This document shows positions 19,189-29,131 of a stretch of DNA of 42,593 bases, piece by piece. Below the pieces are notes generated by a model. It worked only from the letters and a program-made list of their open reading frames with translations, did not search any database and was not told where the DNA came from. The translations under genes were made by a program, and so were the position numbers. The DNA is from Pseudomonas folii (GTDB taxonomy: Bacteria; Pseudomonadota; Gammaproteobacteria; Pseudomonadales; Pseudomonadaceae). The DNA is taken from contig NZ_JACONW010000041.1 in the NCBI RefSeq assembly GCF_014357575.1, forward strand, positions 1-42,593, read 5' to 3'. Position 1 is the stretch's first letter. Each line of letters opens with the position of its first letter.

Positions 19189-19647
19189 GTGTCGAGCAAG
19201 CTAGAAGAGTTGCAGGCCTTGCTGGCCCCGGTGGTCGTGGCCCTGGGCTATGAATGCTGGGGTATTGAGTTTTCGGCTCAAGGTCGCCACTCAATGTTGC
19301 GCGTTTATATCGATAAAGAAGGCGGTGTGCTGGTGGACGATTGCGCCATCGTGAGCCGTCAGATCAGCGGTGTTCTTGATGTTGAAGATCCGATCTCCGT
19401 TGAATACACCCTTGAAGTTTCCTCGCCTGGCATGGAACGCCCACTGTTCACTATTGAGCAGTTCGCAAAATTTGCCGGTGAACAAGTGAAGATCAAGCTG
19501 CGTTCTCCTTTCGAAGGACGACGCAACTTTCAGGGCCTTCTGCGTGGTGTAGAAGAGCAGGACGTTGTGGTGCAGGTAGAAGACCACGAGTTCCTGTTGC
19601 CGATCGATATGATCGACAAGGCCAACATTATTCCCACGTTTGACTGA
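19189..19647 (+). CDS. rimP: ribosome maturation factor RimP
   Basis: Needed for maturation of the 30S subunit. The start is GTG 19189 ([20 protein letters not shown], 152 aa) behind GAGGGGG at 19177-19183; the longer frame from the ATG at 19126 runs through the terminator hairpin and is not credible. N-terminal alpha/beta domain with [27 protein letters not shown] and [11 protein letters not shown], then a C-terminal SH3-like barrel with [19 protein letters not shown] and the conserved IDKANIIP end. First gene of the nusA operon. Confidence 0.97.
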   Translation: MSSKLEELQALLAPVVVALGYECWGIEFSAQGRHSMLRVYIDKEGGVLVDDCAIVSRQISGVLDVEDPISVEYTLEVSSPGMERPLFTIEQFAKFAGEQVKIKLRSPFEGRRNFQGLLRGVEEQDVVVQVEDHEFLLPIDMIDKANIIPTFD

Positions 19648-19706
19648 TACGTGCCAAATACTGCGGATCCCGCGGATCCAATGGCTTGCGAAAGGCGAGG
19701 CGTACG

Positions 19707-21188
19707 ATGAGCAAAGAAGTACTGCTGGTTGTTGAGTCGGTGTCCAATGAAAAGGGCGTTCCGGCAGATGTGATTTTTGAAGCGCTGGAGTTGGCCCTGG
19801 CCACCGCGACAAAAAAACGTTTTGAAGATGAAGTTGAGCTGCGTGTAGAGATCAACCGTCAAACAGGTAACTACGAGACTTTCCGTCGCTGGACAGTAGT
19901 CGAAGATGAAGATCTTGACGATCCAGCGTACGAGTTGGCTGTCGATCAGGCTCAAGAGAAAAGGCCAGGTGCTGTAGCCGGCGACCTGATCGAAGAAAAA
20001 ATCGAATCCATCGAGTTCGGCCGTATCGCCGCGCAGACTGCCAAGCAAGTTATTGTGCAGAAAGTTCGCGAAGCCGAGCGTGCGCAAGTGGTTGACGCCT
20101 ATCGTGAACGATTGGGCGAAATCATTTCCGGCACGGTCAAGAAGGTTACACGTGACAACGTTATCGTTGACCTGGGTAACAACGCCGAAGCGCTGCTGGC
20201 TCGTGAAGACATTATTTCCCGCGAAACCTTCCGCGTAGGTGTCCGTCTAAGGGCCCTGTTGAAGGAAATTCGCACAGAAAACCGTGGTCCGCAGCTGATT
20301 CTGTCGCGTACAGCGCCAGAGATGCTGATTGAGCTTTTCCGCATTGAAGTGCCGGAAATCGCTGAAGGTCTGATCGAGGTGATGGCTGCCTCTCGTGACC
20401 CGGGTTCACGTGCAAAAATCGCTGTTCGCTCCAAGGACAAACGAATCGACCCGCAAGGTGCCTGTATCGGCATGCGTGGTTCGCGAGTTCAGGCTGTTTC
20501 GGGCGAACTGGGTGGCGAACGAGTGGATATCGTCCTTTGGGATGACAATCCGGCTCAATTCGTCATCAACGCGATGTCCCCGGCTGAAGTGGCGGCAATC
20601 ATCGTAGATGAAGACGCCCATGCAATGGACATCGCGGTCGGTGCCGACAACCTGGCTCAGGCCATTGGTCGTGGCGGTCAGAACGTGCGTCTGGCCAGTC
20701 AACTGACTGGTTGGACCCTGAACGTAATGACCGAATCGGACATCCAGGCCAAGCAGCAAGCAGAAACCGGCGACATCCTGCGCAACTTCATCGACGAGCT
20801 GGAAGTCGACGAAGATCTGGCGCAAGTGCTGGTAGATGAAGGCTTCACCAGCCTGGAAGAGATTGCCTATGTACCGGTGGAGGAGATGCTCAACATCGAC
20901 GGCTTTGACGAGGAAACCGTCAACGAGCTTCGTGCTCGGGCCAAGGATCGTTTGTTGACCAAAGCCATCGCTACAGAGGAAAAGCTGGCAGACGCCCATC
21001 CGGCCGAAGACCTGCTCTCGCTTGAGGGTATGGACAAGGATTTGGCGATGGAACTGGCGGTGCGCGGCGTAATTACCCGCGAAGACCTGGCCGAGCAGTC
21101 TATTGACGATCTGCTCGACATCGACGGCATTGATGATATTCGTGCCGGCAAGTTGATCATGGCCGCCCGAGCCCACTGGTTCGAGTAA
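19707..21188 (+). CDS. nusA: transcription termination/antitermination factor NusA
   Basis: RNA polymerase-associated factor controlling pausing, termination and antitermination. The start is ATG 19707 ([20 protein letters not shown], 493 aa) with AGGCGAGG upstream; the ATG at 19686 lacks family support. Domains in order: N-terminal polymerase-binding domain (1-125), S1 (about 135-200, with [18 protein letters not shown]), two KH domains (about 230-345, with [10 protein letters not shown] and [13 protein letters not shown]), and two C-terminal acidic repeats with helix-hairpin-helix character ([15 protein letters not shown] and [15 protein letters not shown]). Both acidic repeats are kept, as in E. 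coli. infB follows after 27 bp. Confidence 0.98.
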   Translation: MSKEVLLVVESVSNEKGVPADVIFEALELALATATKKRFEDEVELRVEINRQTGNYETFRRWTVVEDEDLDDPAYELAVDQAQEKRPGAVAGDLIEEKIESIEFGRIAAQTAKQVIVQKVREAERAQVVDAYRERLGEIISGTVKKVTRDNVIVDLGNNAEALLAREDIISRETFRVGVRLRALLKEIRTENRGPQLILSRTAPEMLIELFRIEVPEIAEGLIEVMAASRDPGSRAKIAVRSKDKRIDPQGACIGMRGSRVQAVSGELGGERVDIVLWDDNPAQFVINAMSPAEVAAIIVDEDAHAMDIAVGADNLAQAIGRGGQNVRLASQLTGWTLNVMTESDIQAKQQAETGDILRNFIDELEVDEDLAQVLVDEGFTSLEEIAYVPVEEMLNIDGFDEETVNELRARAKDRLLTKAIATEEKLADAHPAEDLLSLEGMDKDLAMELAVRGVITREDLAEQSIDDLLDIDGIDDIRAGKLIMAARAHWFE

Positions 21189-21215
21189 TTAGGCGCGGCC
21201 TGAGGAGAGAAGTGC

Positions 21216-23732
21216 ATGACGCAAGTCACGGTGAAACAACTGGCCGATGAGGTCAAAACACCGGTAGAGCGCCTGTTGCAGCAGATGCGTGAGGCAGGTC
21301 TGCCGCACACCGCCGCCGAAGAAAAAGTGACTGACAGTGAGAAGCAATCGTTGCTGACTCACTTGAAAAGCAGTCACAAGGCGAAAGTGGAAGAACCACG
21401 CAAGATCACGCTGCAGCGTAAAACCACCAGCACCCTGCGTGTTGCTGGCAGCAAAAGCATCAGCGTTGAAGTACGCAAGAAGAAAGTATTCGTGCAGCGC
21501 AGCCCGGAAGAAATCGAGGCCGAGCGCAAGCGCGAGCTTGATGAACGTCGCGCCGTAGAAAATGCTGCACGTCAGAAGGCTGAAGAAGAAGCCAAGCGTC
21601 GCGCCGAAGAAGAAGCGCGTAATCAGCCTTCAGCGCCAGCACCTGCTGCCTCTGAAGCCGTAGCTGCGCCAGCTCCGGTTGCCCAGCCTGTTCAGGAAGC
21701 ACCTGCTGCACCTGCTCCGGCACCGGTTGCCGAAGTGCGCAAGCGTGATGAACAGCGTCGCCCGGACAAACCGCGCAGCGATGATCGCAACGCTCGTGGT
21801 GGTGACGGCGATCGCAAGAACGCCCCGCATCGCGCCTCTGTTAAAGAGAAAGCGCCAGCGCCACGCGTTGCACCGCGTACCACCGACGAAGAAAGCGATG
21901 GCTTCCGTCGTGGTGGTCGTGGCAAGGCCAAGCTGAAGAAGCGTAACGCTCACGGCTTCCAGAGCCCAACCGGTCCTCTGGTTCGTGACGTGAAAATCGG
22001 TGAGACCATCTCTGTCGGCGACCTAGCACAACAAATGTCGGTCAAGGCAGCTGAGATCATCAAGTTCATGTTCAAGCTGGGCACTCCGGCCACCATCAAC
22101 CAGGTTCTGGATCAGGAAACTGCCCAACTGGTTGCTGAAGAGCTGGGCCACAAAGTGACCCTGGTCAGCGACACCGCCCTGGAAGATTCCCTGGCAGAAT
22201 CGCTGAAGTTCGAAGGCGAGACGTTCTCCCGTGCTCCGGTTGTGACCGTAATGGGTCACGTTGACCACGGTAAGACTTCCCTGCTCGACTATATCCGTCG
22301 TGCCAAGGTTGCTGCTGGCGAAGCCGGTGGTATCACCCAGCACATCGGTGCTTACCACGTTGAAACCGAACGCGGCATGGTCACGTTCCTCGATACCCCG
22401 GGTCACGCTGCGTTTACCGCAATGCGTGCTCGTGGTGCCAAGGCGACTGACATCGTGATTCTGGTCGTTGCTGCTGACGACGGCGTGATGCCACAGACCA
22501 TCGAAGCCGTGCAACACGCCAAGGCTGCCGGTGTTCCGCTGGTGGTTGCAGTGAACAAGATCGACAAGCCGGGCGCTGACCTGGACCGCATCCGCAGTGA
22601 GCTGTCGGTTCACGGCGTGACGTCCGAAGAGTGGGGCGGTGAAACACCGTTCGTTTCGGTCTCCGCGAAGATGGGTACCGGTGTTGACGAACTGCTCGAA
22701 GCGGTACTGTTGCAGGCTGAAGTTCTTGAGCTGACTGCAACGCCTTCGGCTCCTGGCCGTGGTGTGGTTGTTGAATCGCGTCTCGACAAGGGCCGCGGTC
22801 CGGTCGCTACTGTTCTGGTTCAGGACGGTACGCTGCGTCAGGGCGACATGGTACTGGTCGGTTCGAACTATGGCCGCGTCCGCGCCATGCTCGACGAGAA
22901 CGGCAAGCCAATCAAGGAAGCGGGTCCATCCATTCCGGTCGAGATTCTCGGCCTGGACGGTACTCCGGACGCTGGCGACGAGATGAGCGTAGTGGCTGAC
23001 GAGAAGAAAGCCCGTGAAGTGGCTCTGTTCCGTCAAGGCAAGTTCCGCGAAGTCAAACTGGCCCGTGCTCACGCTGGCAAGCTGGAGAACATCTTCGAGA
23101 ACATGGGTCAGGAAGAGAAGAAGACGCTTAACATCGTCCTCAAATCTGATGTCCGTGGTTCCCTGGAAGCTCTGCAGGGCGCATTGAACGGCCTGGGTAA
23201 CGACGAAGTGCAAGTGCGCGTAGTCGGCGGCGGTGTCGGTGGTATCACCGAGAGCGACGCCAACCTGGCGCTGGCTTCCAACGCTGTACTGTTCGGCTTC
23301 AACGTGCGTGCCGATGCTGGCGCTCGCAAGATCGTCGAGCAGGAAGGTCTGGATATGCGTTACTACAACGTGATCTACGACATCATCGAAGACGTCAAGA
23401 AAGCCCTCACCGGCATGCTTGGCAGCGATGTTCGGGAAAATATCCTGGGTATTGCCGAAGTGCGTGACGTGTTCCGTTCGCCGAAGTTTGGCGCGATCGC
23501 TGGTTGCATGGTTGTCGAAGGCGTTGTCTTCCGTAACCGTCCGATTCGCGTACTGCGTGAAGACATCGTTATCTTCGAAGGCGAGCTGGAATCCCTGCGT
23601 CGCTTCAAGGATGACGCTTCCGAAGTTCGTGCCGGCATGGAATGCGGTATTGGCGTCAAGAGCTACAACGACGTCAAAGTCGGTGACAAGATCGAAGTCT
23701 TCGAGAAGGTCCAAGTGGCTCGCAGCCTCTAA
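21216..23732 (+). CDS. infB: translation initiation factor IF-2
   Basis: GTPase that places fMet-tRNA on the 30S subunit and promotes subunit joining. The 838-aa protein has the N-terminal IF2N domain ([20 protein letters not shown]), a charged Ala/Pro/Glu/Arg-rich linker (about 90-230), a second IF2N domain, and then the G domain. G-domain motifs are G1 GHVDHGKT (about 347), G3 DTPGHAAF and G4 NKID; domains II-IV follow, including the fMet-binding C-terminus with the conserved [18 protein letters not shown]. The ATG follows GAGGAGAGAAGTGC. Internal starts giving shorter isoforms, known for E. coli, cannot be judged here. Confidence 0.98.
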   Translation: MTQVTVKQLADEVKTPVERLLQQMREAGLPHTAAEEKVTDSEKQSLLTHLKSSHKAKVEEPRKITLQRKTTSTLRVAGSKSISVEVRKKKVFVQRSPEEIEAERKRELDERRAVENAARQKAEEEAKRRAEEEARNQPSAPAPAASEAVAAPAPVAQPVQEAPAAPAPAPVAEVRKRDEQRRPDKPRSDDRNARGGDGDRKNAPHRASVKEKAPAPRVAPRTTDEESDGFRRGGRGKAKLKKRNAHGFQSPTGPLVRDVKIGETISVGDLAQQMSVKAAEIIKFMFKLGTPATINQVLDQETAQLVAEELGHKVTLVSDTALEDSLAESLKFEGETFSRAPVVTVMGHVDHGKTSLLDYIRRAKVAAGEAGGITQHIGAYHVETERGMVTFLDTPGHAAFTAMRARGAKATDIVILVVAADDGVMPQTIEAVQHAKAAGVPLVVAVNKIDKPGADLDRIRSELSVHGVTSEEWGGETPFVSVSAKMGTGVDELLEAVLLQAEVLELTATPSAPGRGVVVESRLDKGRGPVATVLVQDGTLRQGDMVLVGSNYGRVRAMLDENGKPIKEAGPSIPVEILGLDGTPDAGDEMSVVADEKKAREVALFRQGKFREVKLARAHAGKLENIFENMGQEEKKTLNIVLKSDVRGSLEALQGALNGLGNDEVQVRVVGGGVGGITESDANLALASNAVLFGFNVRADAGARKIVEQEGLDMRYYNVIYDIIEDVKKALTGMLGSDVRENILGIAEVRDVFRSPKFGAIAGCMVVEGVVFRNRPIRVLREDIVIFEGELESLRRFKDDASEVRAGMECGIGVKSYNDVKVGDKIEVFEKVQVARSL

Positions 23733-23804
23733 GTCGCGAGCTATAGGAGCCATGGCAGGTCTTCGCATGCAAATGCCGCAGACCCTGTCATGGGCTCAAC
23801 ACGC

Positions 23805-23838
23805 AACGCCCGGTCCGACATCTGTCAGGCCGGGCGTT
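23805..23838 (+). repeat. hairpin between infB and rbfA
   Basis: Nine-base arms AACGCCCGG and CCGGGCGTT around 16 bases in the 160-bp infB-rbfA gap. It is followed by TTGCCGCTTT rather than a clean T-run, so it may be a processing or stability hairpin, or a leaky terminator. Confidence 0.5.
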
Positions 23839-23892
23839 TGCCGCTTTCAGACCGCGAGGGTTTCGCCCCCGGTCAGCATCAGGTAGCAAAAC

Positions 23893-24306
23893 ATGGCAAA
23901 AGAATATAGCCGTACCCAACGCATTGGCGATCAGATGCAGCGCGAGCTGGCTCAACTGATCCGTCGCGAAATCAAGGACCCGCGTGTCGGTCTGGTCACC
24001 ATCACCGCTGTTGATGTCAGCCGCGACGTGGGTCACGCCAAGATTTTCATGACCGTCATGGGTCAGGACAGCGCAGAAGAAATTTCGCAGACCATCAAGG
24101 TGCTGAATTCCGCTGCAGGTTTCCTGCGCATGCAACTGGCCCGTGAAATGAAACTGCGCAGCGTGCCTCAGTTGCACTTCCACTACGACGAAAGCGTCGT
24201 GCGTGGTGCGCACCTGTCGGCCCTGATCGAACGTGCTGTTGCCGAATATGGCCAGCATGCCGGTGACGAGCCGCAAAGCACCAAGCCAGCAAGCAACGAG
24301 GAATAA
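23893..24306 (+). CDS. rbfA: 30S ribosome-binding factor RbfA
   Basis: Cold-shock factor for 16S 5'-end maturation on the 30S subunit. The 137-aa protein begins [23 protein letters not shown], with [24 protein letters not shown] and a KH-like core ending in [12 protein letters not shown]; the tail is a short hydrophilic extension. The ribosome-binding site is modest (CAGGTAG). It lies in the infB-rbfA-truB order conserved in gamma-proteobacteria; truB starts 3 bp after the stop. Confidence 0.96.
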   Translation: MAKEYSRTQRIGDQMQRELAQLIRREIKDPRVGLVTITAVDVSRDVGHAKIFMTVMGQDSAEEISQTIKVLNSAAGFLRMQLAREMKLRSVPQLHFHYDESVVRGAHLSALIERAVAEYGQHAGDEPQSTKPASNEE

Positions 24307-24309
24307 GGC

Positions 24310-25227
24310 GTGGCTCAGGTCAAGCGCATTCGTCGTAACGTCAGCGGGATCATCCTGCTCGACAAACCGCTGGGCTTCACTTCCAACGCAGCCCTGCAAA
24401 AGGTGCGTTGGTTGCTCAATGCCGAAAAAGCCGGTCACACTGGCAGCCTCGACCCCTTGGCCAGTGGCGTCCTGCCGCTGTGCTTTGGTGAGGCCACCAA
24501 GTTCTCGCAATACCTGCTCGATTCAGACAAGTCCTACGAAACCCTGGCGCAATTAGGTAAAACCACGACCACCGGCGATGCCGAAGGTGAGGTTTTGCAA
24601 ACGCGCCCGGTGACCGTTGGTCGTGCCGATATCGAAACGGTTTTGCCTGAATTTCGCGGTGAAATCAGTCAGATACCTCCGATGTACTCCGCGCTCAAGC
24701 GTGACGGGCAGCCGCTCTACAAGCTCGCTCGTGCCGGGGAAGTAGTGGAGCGTGAAGCGCGTTCTGTTACTATTGCGCGCCTGGAATTGCTCGAAAGTGA
24801 TGCAGACACTGCACGCTTCTCGGTGGATTGCAGCAAAGGTACATATATACGTACCCTGGTTGAAGACATTGGTGAGAAACTGGGTTGCGGTGCTTATGTC
24901 GCGCAACTGCGTCGTACACAAGCCGGACCTTTCAGCTTGACCCAGACGGTCACCCTGGATGAGTTGGAGCAAGTGCACGCCGACGGCGGTAACGAAGCGG
25001 TTGATCGCTTCCTGATGCCATCGGACAGCGGTTTGCAGGACTGGCCGTTATTGCAGTTTTCGGAACACAGTTCGTTTTACTGGTTGCATGGTCAGCCGGT
25101 AAGAGCACCGGACGCGCCGCAGTTCGGCATGGTTCGCGTGCAGGATCACAATGGTCGCTTCATCGGTATCGGTGAAGTGAGCGAAGACGGGCGGATCGCG
25201 CCACGTCGCTTGATTCGGTCAGAATGA
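24310..25227 (+). CDS. truB: tRNA pseudouridine(55) synthase TruB
   Basis: Makes pseudouridine 55 in the T loop of tRNAs. The 305-aa product starts with GTG 24310 ([20 protein letters not shown]) behind AGGAATAAGG. The catalytic Asp is in [26 protein letters not shown] (seen as [15 protein letters not shown]). Further motifs are [22 protein letters not shown] and [15 protein letters not shown], with a C-terminal PUA-like domain (about 240-300). It nearly abuts rbfA and precedes rpsO. Confidence 0.97.
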   Translation: MAQVKRIRRNVSGIILLDKPLGFTSNAALQKVRWLLNAEKAGHTGSLDPLASGVLPLCFGEATKFSQYLLDSDKSYETLAQLGKTTTTGDAEGEVLQTRPVTVGRADIETVLPEFRGEISQIPPMYSALKRDGQPLYKLARAGEVVEREARSVTIARLELLESDADTARFSVDCSKGTYIRTLVEDIGEKLGCGAYVAQLRRTQAGPFSLTQTVTLDELEQVHADGGNEAVDRFLMPSDSGLQDWPLLQFSEHSSFYWLHGQPVRAPDAPQFGMVRVQDHNGRFIGIGEVSEDGRIAPRRLIRSE

Positions 25228-25257
25228 CCGAACCCCGGGTCATGTGAATGATCCGGG
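25214..25257 (+). repeat. tandem hairpins at the truB-rpsO junction
   Basis: A perfect 8-bp inverted repeat TTCGGTCA/TGACCGAA (25214-25232) spans the truB stop and is followed at once by CCCGGGTCAT/ATGATCCGGG (25234-25257, one G-U). No T-run follows. They may set mRNA processing or stability between truB and rpsO. Confidence 0.5.
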
Positions 25258-25369
25258 AGAGGATGGCTGTTAACAGGCACGGTCATTCCTCATCTTTTAA
25301 TACAAGGGTTTGCCCTTGGCCTGTTGAAACCGCTCTTCGGAATGGTTTCCTGATAAAAGGATTGCCCAC

Positions 25370-25639
25370 ATGGCACTCAGCGTTGAAGAAAAAGCTCAGA
25401 TCGTAACCGACTACCAGCAAGCTGTTGGTGACACTGGTTCGCCAGAAGTGCAAGTTGCACTGCTGACCGCCAACATCAACAAACTGCAAGGCCACTTCAA
25501 GGCCAACGGTAAAGATCACCACTCGCGTCGTGGTCTGATCCGTATGGTAAACCAGCGTCGTAAGCTGCTGGATTACCTGAAAGGTAAGGACGTTAGCCGT
25601 TACAGCGCCCTGATCGGTCGTCTGGGTCTGCGTCGCTAA
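25370..25639 (+). CDS. rpsO: 30S ribosomal protein S15
   Basis: Primary 16S rRNA-binding protein of the 30S platform. The 89-aa protein [20 protein letters not shown] contains [22 protein letters not shown], the [21 protein letters not shown] rRNA-binding helix region (seen as [18 protein letters not shown]) and ends RLGLRR. ATG 25370 follows AAAAGGATTGCCCAC. The order rpsO-pnp is conserved, and hairpins between the two genes resemble the known processing region. Confidence 0.98.
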   Translation: MALSVEEKAQIVTDYQQAVGDTGSPEVQVALLTANINKLQGHFKANGKDHHSRRGLIRMVNQRRKLLDYLKGKDVSRYSALIGRLGLRR

Positions 25640-25675
25640 TAACGACTCGGATAGAGGTTGGTTGTCTGTCGTTGT

Positions 25676-25713
25676 CTTACCGTTTTTCGGTAAGGCTGGC
25701 AGGCTCCCAGCCT
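25676..25713 (+). promoter_or_regulatory. hairpins in the rpsO-pnp leader
   Basis: CTTACCG/CGGTAAG around TTTTT (25676-25694) and the overlapping AGGCTGG/CCAGCCT (25693-25713) lie about 100 bp ahead of pnp. In E. coli an RNase III-cleaved stem at this place mediates pnp autoregulation; a like role here is inference. The first stem lacks a following T-run, so it is unlikely to be the rpsO terminator alone. Confidence 0.5.
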
Positions 25714-25810
25714 CTAGTTGTATCTGGACAGTCGTGGGGCCGATTCCCCGCACCGCCCAAGAATTCGCAAGAAACCAGTTCCCCAAGAGCCACAAAGAAG
25801 GTAGGAAACC

Positions 25811-27916
25811 GTGAACCCGGTAATCAAGAAATTTCAATTCGGTCAATCGACCGTAACCCTCGAGACTGGCCGTATTGCCCGTCAAGCTTCGGGTGCTGTA
25901 TTGGTCACCGTTGACGACGACGTCACCGTACTTGTGACTGTGGTCGGCGCCAAGACAGCAGACCCAAGCAAAGGCTTCTTCCCACTTTCCGTGCACTACC
26001 AGGAAAAAACCTACGCTGCAGGTAAAATCCCTGGTGGCTTCTTCAAGCGTGAAGGCCGTCCTTCCGAAAAAGAAACCCTGACTTCCCGTCTGATCGACCG
26101 TCCGATCCGTCCGCTCTTCCCGGAAGGCTTCATGAACGAAGTGCAGGTTGTCTGCACCGTCGTTTCCACCAGCAAGAAAACCGATCCGGACGTCGCTGCG
26201 ATGATCGGTACTTCGGCTGCTCTGGCGATCTCCGGAATTCCTTTTGATGGTCCGATCGGCGCAGCGCGCGTTGCTTTCCACGAAAGCACCGGCTACCTGC
26301 TGAACCCGACTTACGAGCAACTCAAGGCTTCGAGCCTGGACATGGTCGTAGCCGGTACCGAAGAAGCCGTTCTGATGGTTGAATCGGAAGCCAAAGAGCT
26401 GACCGAAGACCAGATGCTGGGCGCAGTACTGTTCGCCCACGACGAATTCCAGTCGGTGATCAAGGCTGTTAAGGAACTGGCCGCCGAAGCTGCCAAGCCT
26501 ACCTGGGCCTGGACGCCGAAGCCTGAAGCCACTTCGCTTCTGAGCGCGATCCGCGCCGAGTTCGGCGACGCGATTTCCCAGGCTTACACCATCACTGTCA
26601 AAGCTGATCGCTACGCGCGTCTGGGCGAGCTGAAAGATCAGATCGTTGCCAAACTGGCCGTTGAAGAAGGCAGCCCGTCCGCCAGCGAAGTCAAAGCGGC
26701 TTTCGGTGAAATCGAATACCGCACCGTTCGCGAAAACATCGTTAACGGCAAGCCACGTATCGACGGTCGCGACACTCGCACTGTACGTCCGCTGAACATC
26801 GAAGTAGGCGTTCTGCCGAAGACTCACGGTTCGGCTCTGTTCACGCGTGGCGAAACTCAGGCACTGGTTGTTGCCACTCTGGGTACCGCACGTGACGCGC
26901 AGTTGCTCGACACCCTCGAAGGCGAGAAAAAAGACCCGTTCATGCTGCACTACAACTTCCCTCCGTTCTCGGTGGGCGAGTGTGGTCGTATGGGCGGTGC
27001 TGGTCGTCGTGAAATCGGTCACGGCCGTCTGGCGCGTCGTTCGGTTCAGGCCATGCTGCCTGCCGCTGACGTGTTCCCGTACACCATCCGTATCGTTTCG
27101 GAAATCACCGAGTCCAACGGTTCCAGCTCCATGGCCTCCGTGTGCGGTGCTTCCCTGGCACTGATGGACGCCGGTGTACCGATGAAGGCACCTGTTGCCG
27201 GTATCGCCATGGGTCTGGTTAAAGAAGGCGAGAAGTTCGCCATCCTGACCGACATCCTGGGTGACGAAGACCACCTGGGCGACATGGACTTCAAAGTAGC
27301 AGGTACCGCTAAAGGTGTTACCGCGCTGCAGATGGACATCAAGATCAAAGGCATCACCGAAGAAATCATGGAAATCGCTCTGGGCCAAGCCCTGGAAGCG
27401 CGCCTGAACATCCTCGGTCAGATGAACCAGATCATTGGTCAGTCGCGTACCGAGCTGTCGGAAAATGCTCCGACCATGATCGCGATGAAAATCGACACCG
27501 ACAAAATCCGTGATGTTATCGGTAAAGGTGGCGCGACCATCCGTGCAATCTGTGAAGAGACCAAAGCTTCGATCGATATCGAAGACGACGGCTCGATCAA
27601 GATCTTCGGCGAAACCAAGGAAGCGGCTGAGGCAGCACGTCAGCGCGTTCTGGGTATCACCGCTGAGGCCGAGATCGGCAAGATCTACGTTGGTAAGGTT
27701 GAGCGCATCGTCGACTTCGGCGCATTCGTAAACATCCTGCCTGGCAAGGACGGTCTGGTTCACATCTCCATGCTGAGCGATGCTCGCGTTGAGAAAGTGA
27801 CTGACATCCTGAAAGAAGGCGAGGAAGTCGAAGTGCTGGTACTGGACGTCGACAACCGTGGCCGTATCAAGCTGTCGATCAAAGACGTTGCCGCTGCGAA
27901 AGCATCGGGCGTCTGA
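25811..27916 (+). CDS. pnp: polyribonucleotide nucleotidyltransferase (PNPase)
   Basis: Phosphorolytic 3'-5' exoribonuclease of the mRNA decay machinery. It starts with GTG 25811 ([20 protein letters not shown]) behind AAGGTAGGAAACC; 701 aa, the family norm. The first RNase PH domain is followed by a helical linker and the catalytic second RNase PH domain, which carries [15 protein letters not shown], the [23 protein letters not shown] region (seen in part) and [19 protein letters not shown]. Then come a KH domain with [12 protein letters not shown] (about residue 565) and an S1 domain with [21 protein letters not shown] strong terminator follows 21 bp after the stop. Confidence 0.99.
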   Translation: MNPVIKKFQFGQSTVTLETGRIARQASGAVLVTVDDDVTVLVTVVGAKTADPSKGFFPLSVHYQEKTYAAGKIPGGFFKREGRPSEKETLTSRLIDRPIRPLFPEGFMNEVQVVCTVVSTSKKTDPDVAAMIGTSAALAISGIPFDGPIGAARVAFHESTGYLLNPTYEQLKASSLDMVVAGTEEAVLMVESEAKELTEDQMLGAVLFAHDEFQSVIKAVKELAAEAAKPTWAWTPKPEATSLLSAIRAEFGDAISQAYTITVKADRYARLGELKDQIVAKLAVEEGSPSASEVKAAFGEIEYRTVRENIVNGKPRIDGRDTRTVRPLNIEVGVLPKTHGSALFTRGETQALVVATLGTARDAQLLDTLEGEKKDPFMLHYNFPPFSVGECGRMGGAGRREIGHGRLARRSVQAMLPAADVFPYTIRIVSEITESNGSSSMASVCGASLALMDAGVPMKAPVAGIAMGLVKEGEKFAILTDILGDEDHLGDMDFKVAGTAKGVTALQMDIKIKGITEEIMEIALGQALEARLNILGQMNQIIGQSRTELSENAPTMIAMKIDTDKIRDVIGKGGATIRAICEETKASIDIEDDGSIKIFGETKEAAEAARQRVLGITAEAEIGKIYVGKVERIVDFGAFVNILPGKDGLVHISMLSDARVEKVTDILKEGEEVEVLVLDVDNRGRIKLSIKDVAAAKASGV

Positions 27917-27937
27917 TCTGTAGATTAGCCAGCTACT

Positions 27938-27966
27938 AAAAAGGGATCCTTCGGGATCCCTTTTTT
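27938..27966 (+). terminator. strong intrinsic terminator of pnp
   Basis: GGGATCC/GGATCCC stem extended by A-T pairs to 12 bp, with a TTCG loop and TTTTTT tail. It ends the rimP-to-pnp operon. Confidence 0.95.
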
Positions 27967-28124
27967 ATGTGTCTAATTAAGTAGTTACTGAACTTTGTTG
28001 CAAACTGGGTAAAGCATGCATCTTGCACGCGAAAGTATCGACGAGCGGGCAATCTGCACGATTCTGGAAATCGGCTAATATTGTAAGTTATTGATTTATA
28101 TAGATATTATCCATCGCTATAAAC

Positions 28125-28140
28125 TGGCACACCGCTTGCG
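28125..28140 (+). promoter_or_regulatory. sigma-54 (RpoN) promoter of the BON gene
   Basis: TGGCAC-ACCGC-TTGCG fits the -24/-12 consensus TGGCAC-N5-TTGCW except for the last base, with the invariant GG and GC exactly 10 bp apart. The upstream 60 bp are AT rich (TTATTGATTTATATAGATATTAT). The start codon lies 66 bp downstream. No activator site could be assigned. Confidence 0.8.
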
Positions 28141-28205
28141 ATATATACCAGTAACCCTGCTGCCACTTGCTGGCGCAGTTTCTGAGAAAAACAGGAGTTA
28201 CTCGT

Positions 28206-28556
28206 ATGAAGAAGTTCGCTATTGCTGCTGCCACCGCTACTGCACTGACTCTGACTATGGCCAACGCTGCCTTCGCTCAGACCGCCGCTACCCCAATGGT
28301 CGTAGCTGCTAACACCACTACTCAAGAAGTTAAACAAGACACTTCTGACACCTGGATCACCACCAAGGTTAAAGCTGATCTGCTGACCGAAAAAGGCATC
28401 CCAGGTTCGGACATCAAGGTAGAAACCAAGAACGGCGTGGTTTCCCTGTCCTCCGAGGTTAAAGTAACCGAAACTCAAAAAACTACAGCTGTTGCCATCG
28501 CCAAGAAAATCAAAGGCGTTAAAGGCGTCACAGCTGAAGCTCTGAAAGCTGAGTAA
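28206..28556 (+). CDS. secreted BON-domain protein (OsmY-like)
   Basis: 116-aa exported protein. The start ATG 28206 is set by AGGAG at 28193-28197. A clear signal peptide MKKFAIAAATATALTLTMANAAFA is followed by a probable cleavage before QTAATP. The mature part holds one BON domain: DTWITTKVKADLLTEKGIPGSDIKVE then NGVVSLSSEVKVTETQKTTAVAIAKKIKGVKGV (seen as consecutive pieces). BON domains bind phospholipids or act as small periplasmic stress domains, and OsmY is the best-known member. Its position next to pnp also occurs in P. aeruginosa (from memory). It is a single-gene unit with its own sigma-54 promoter and terminator. Exact role unknown. Confidence 0.9.
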   Translation: MKKFAIAAATATALTLTMANAAFAQTAATPMVVAANTTTQEVKQDTSDTWITTKVKADLLTEKGIPGSDIKVETKNGVVSLSSEVKVTETQKTTAVAIAKKIKGVKGVTAEALKAE

Positions 28557-28640
28557 TCAGACATTCATCGCTGAACGAGTAAAGGGATTGGCGGGTAACC
28601 TGGATGGGTAACCGCTGATTCTGGAAAGGTTCATGCGAAG

Positions 28641-28658
28641 GACCACAAGGATGTGGTC
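28641..28658 (+). repeat. small hairpin before the BON terminator
   Basis: Perfect arms GACCACA and TGTGGTC around AGGA in the 3' untranslated part of the BON transcript, four bases before the terminator stem. Function unknown. Confidence 0.5.
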
Positions 28659-28661
28659 ATT

Positions 28662-28692
28662 AAAAGCCCCGGCGGAAACGTCGGGGCTTTTT
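28662..28692 (+). terminator. terminator of the BON gene
   Basis: A 13-bp stem (AAAAGCCCCGGCG with CGTCGGGGCTTTT, one G-U) with a GAAA tetraloop and a T-run. Confidence 0.9.
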
Positions 28693-28713
28693 CTATTGGT
28701 GTGGCCCTACTCG

Positions 28714-28807
28714 ACGTGGGACCGGCTTTAGCCGGGAAGGCAGCATTCAGAGCGATACAAATGCGACGGCTGTGCGGGCCTCTTCCCGGCTAAAGCCGGT
28801 CCCACGT
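28714..28807. repeat. REPIN, family A, copy 1
   Basis: Two perfectly inverted 26-bp REP arms (28714-28739 and 28782-28807; each arm contains the palindromic core CCGGCTTTAGCCGG) flank a 42-bp spacer, 94 bp in total. Same family as 33342-33435 and 36450-36543. Lies between the BON terminator and the end of the DUF2845 gene. Confidence 0.9.
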
Positions 28808-28823
28808 CTGAACGCGGTATTCC

Positions 28824-29129
28824 CTAATTCCCCCGCTTGCTGTCGATCCTTACCAGTCGACCGCCCTCAAAGCGCAGGTACTGATACATGCCGTGGTCCG
28901 GTCCATAGATCCACTCTTCGATCTTCACCTCTTCAGACCGGCGATAATTGCCGCTGAAGGTCTCCTTGGAGCCTATGACTTCCTGGCTCACGGGAGCGCC
29001 GCACTTTTGCTGTACTTCAAACGCACGATCACCGGCGCTGATGAGCTGACTGCCGCAGCGCAAGGTGGAAGCCTGAGCCGAAGCGCAAACCGCGAACAAG
29101 ACGAAGCATGCAATCAAAGGGGTACGCAT
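28824..29129 (-). CDS. DUF2845 domain-containing secreted protein
   Basis: 101-aa protein of unknown function. N-terminal signal peptide MRTPLIACFVLFAVCASAQA, then a small domain with two Cys (TLRCGSQLISAGD and VQQKCGAPVS) that could form a disulfide in the periplasm, and IEEWIYGPDHGMYQYLRFEGGRLVRI, the typical DUF2845 pattern. The start ATG (29127-29129) lies 2 bp beyond the stop of the DUF748 gene, so the two are co-transcribed. The same pair appears in P. aeruginosa (from memory). Ends 16 bp from a REPIN. Confidence 0.85.
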   Translation of the reverse strand: MRTPLIACFVLFAVCASAQASTLRCGSQLISAGDRAFEVQQKCGAPVSQEVIGSKETFSGNYRRSEEVKIEEWIYGPDHGMYQYLRFEGGRLVRIDSKRGN

Positions 29130-29131
29130 AG

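Noticed and set aside
22023..25227. Long antisense frames over infB and truB, and similar ones over pnp (25283-27763) and pgi (37027-38355)
   Set aside because: Shadows of highly expressed genes with strong third-position bias; none has family features.
25268..25303. Possible rpsO promoter (TTAACA and TAATAC)
   Set aside because: Spacing is 22 bp, too long for sigma-70.
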